A DNA stretch of 64,000 bases. Source: Desulfosoma sp. GTDB taxonomy: Bacteria; Desulfobacterota; Syntrophobacteria; Syntrophobacterales; DSM-9756. Positions 63,953 through 64,000 of the stretch are shown piece after piece (the stretch's first letter is position 1; each line of letters starts with the position of its first letter). The stretch is from assembly GCA_037481875.1 (NCBI GenBank), contig JBBFKY010000006.1:151383-215382 (forward strand). The letters run 5' to 3'. Below the pieces are notes generated by a model that was given only the letters and a program-made list of their open reading frames with translations, did not search any database and was not told the DNA's origin. Made by a program: the position numbers and the translations under genes.

Positions 63953-63973
63953 ATCCGTGACGTGTGGTGGAGC
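63948..63973. repeat. Element terminus cutting mrr
   Basis: CCTGAATCCGTGACGTGTGG then TGGAGC, the same terminus as at 44052 with one mismatch in 26 bases. The element continues beyond the window end. Confidence 0.6.
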
Positions 63974-64000
63974 GACCTAAGTTGTGGGCTAGGCGACAGC

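Overview
The first 31 kb reads as a chromosome segment of an anaerobic deltaproteobacterium (Desulfobacterota, probably near Syntrophobacterales; inferred from gene types, not from a marker gene). The evidence is a four-subunit pyruvate:ferredoxin oxidoreductase, a cobalamin adenosyltransferase, an EF-G with '[12 protein letters not shown]' and '[11 protein letters not shown]' motifs of the mitochondrial/spirochaete/planctomycete/delta type, CIRCE-controlled groESL, and Gram-negative murein enzymes (MurG-like, MraY, MepA-like).

Core region, 1-31.4 kb. It begins inside a MurG-like glycosyltransferase fused to HEAT repeats, coupled by ATGA to mraY. Then come ugd, a double-PAS orphan histidine kinase, a PduO-type adenosyltransferase, groES-groEL with a perfect CIRCE and a terminator, rpoZ, a DnaJ-type chaperone, a four-gene Gld-like ABC operon, queF, a coiled-coil/P-loop gene pair, fusA and a MepA-LysM endopeptidase. 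These are followed by tadA overlapping one of two tRNA-Ser genes, dnaX-ebfC-recR, porGDAB, and tRNA-Asn at 31.3 kb.

Accessory region, 31.4-64 kb. Downstream of tRNA-Asn the character changes to a decaying defence island. A type I restriction-modification operon (hsdM-hsdS-hsdR) carries at least five kinds of inserted genes: an AlbA_2/Schlafen-like ATPase gene with one in-frame stop, two MntA-HepT modules, a DUF3800 gene, a chimeric mini-gene and a REP-associated tyrosine transposase (RAYT). Most junctions are ATGA overlaps, and copies of the hsdM or hsdS 3' end recur between the insertions. After hsdR lie IS1380- and IS1634-type remnants, a von Willebrand factor A pseudogene, and a minus-strand series of single genes that looks like integron cassettes (attC-like boxes, an RDD protein, a secreted M-C-P-D-G-S-F repeat protein, a small exported protein, two diverged repeats with a covarying hairpin). 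Next come a BREX brxA pseudogene, a methyltransferase, bioB behind a BirA-type operator, a second RAYT surrounded by and containing 28-bp palindromes, a DUF6544-like protein, an MDR oxidoreductase, a degenerate IS5-type element, and an mrr gene cut after 38 codons.

Themes linking the accessory genes: (1) accessory and toxin-antitoxin genes have been spliced into an RM operon at ATGA junctions, with duplicated gene 3' ends; (2) GTAGGGGC-type palindromes are dispersed between genes and are also translated in frame inside both RAYTs and inside HsdS; (3) many accessory reading frames are broken by single in-frame stops rather than by frameshifts. I place these as the most novel observations, but all need comparison with other genomes.
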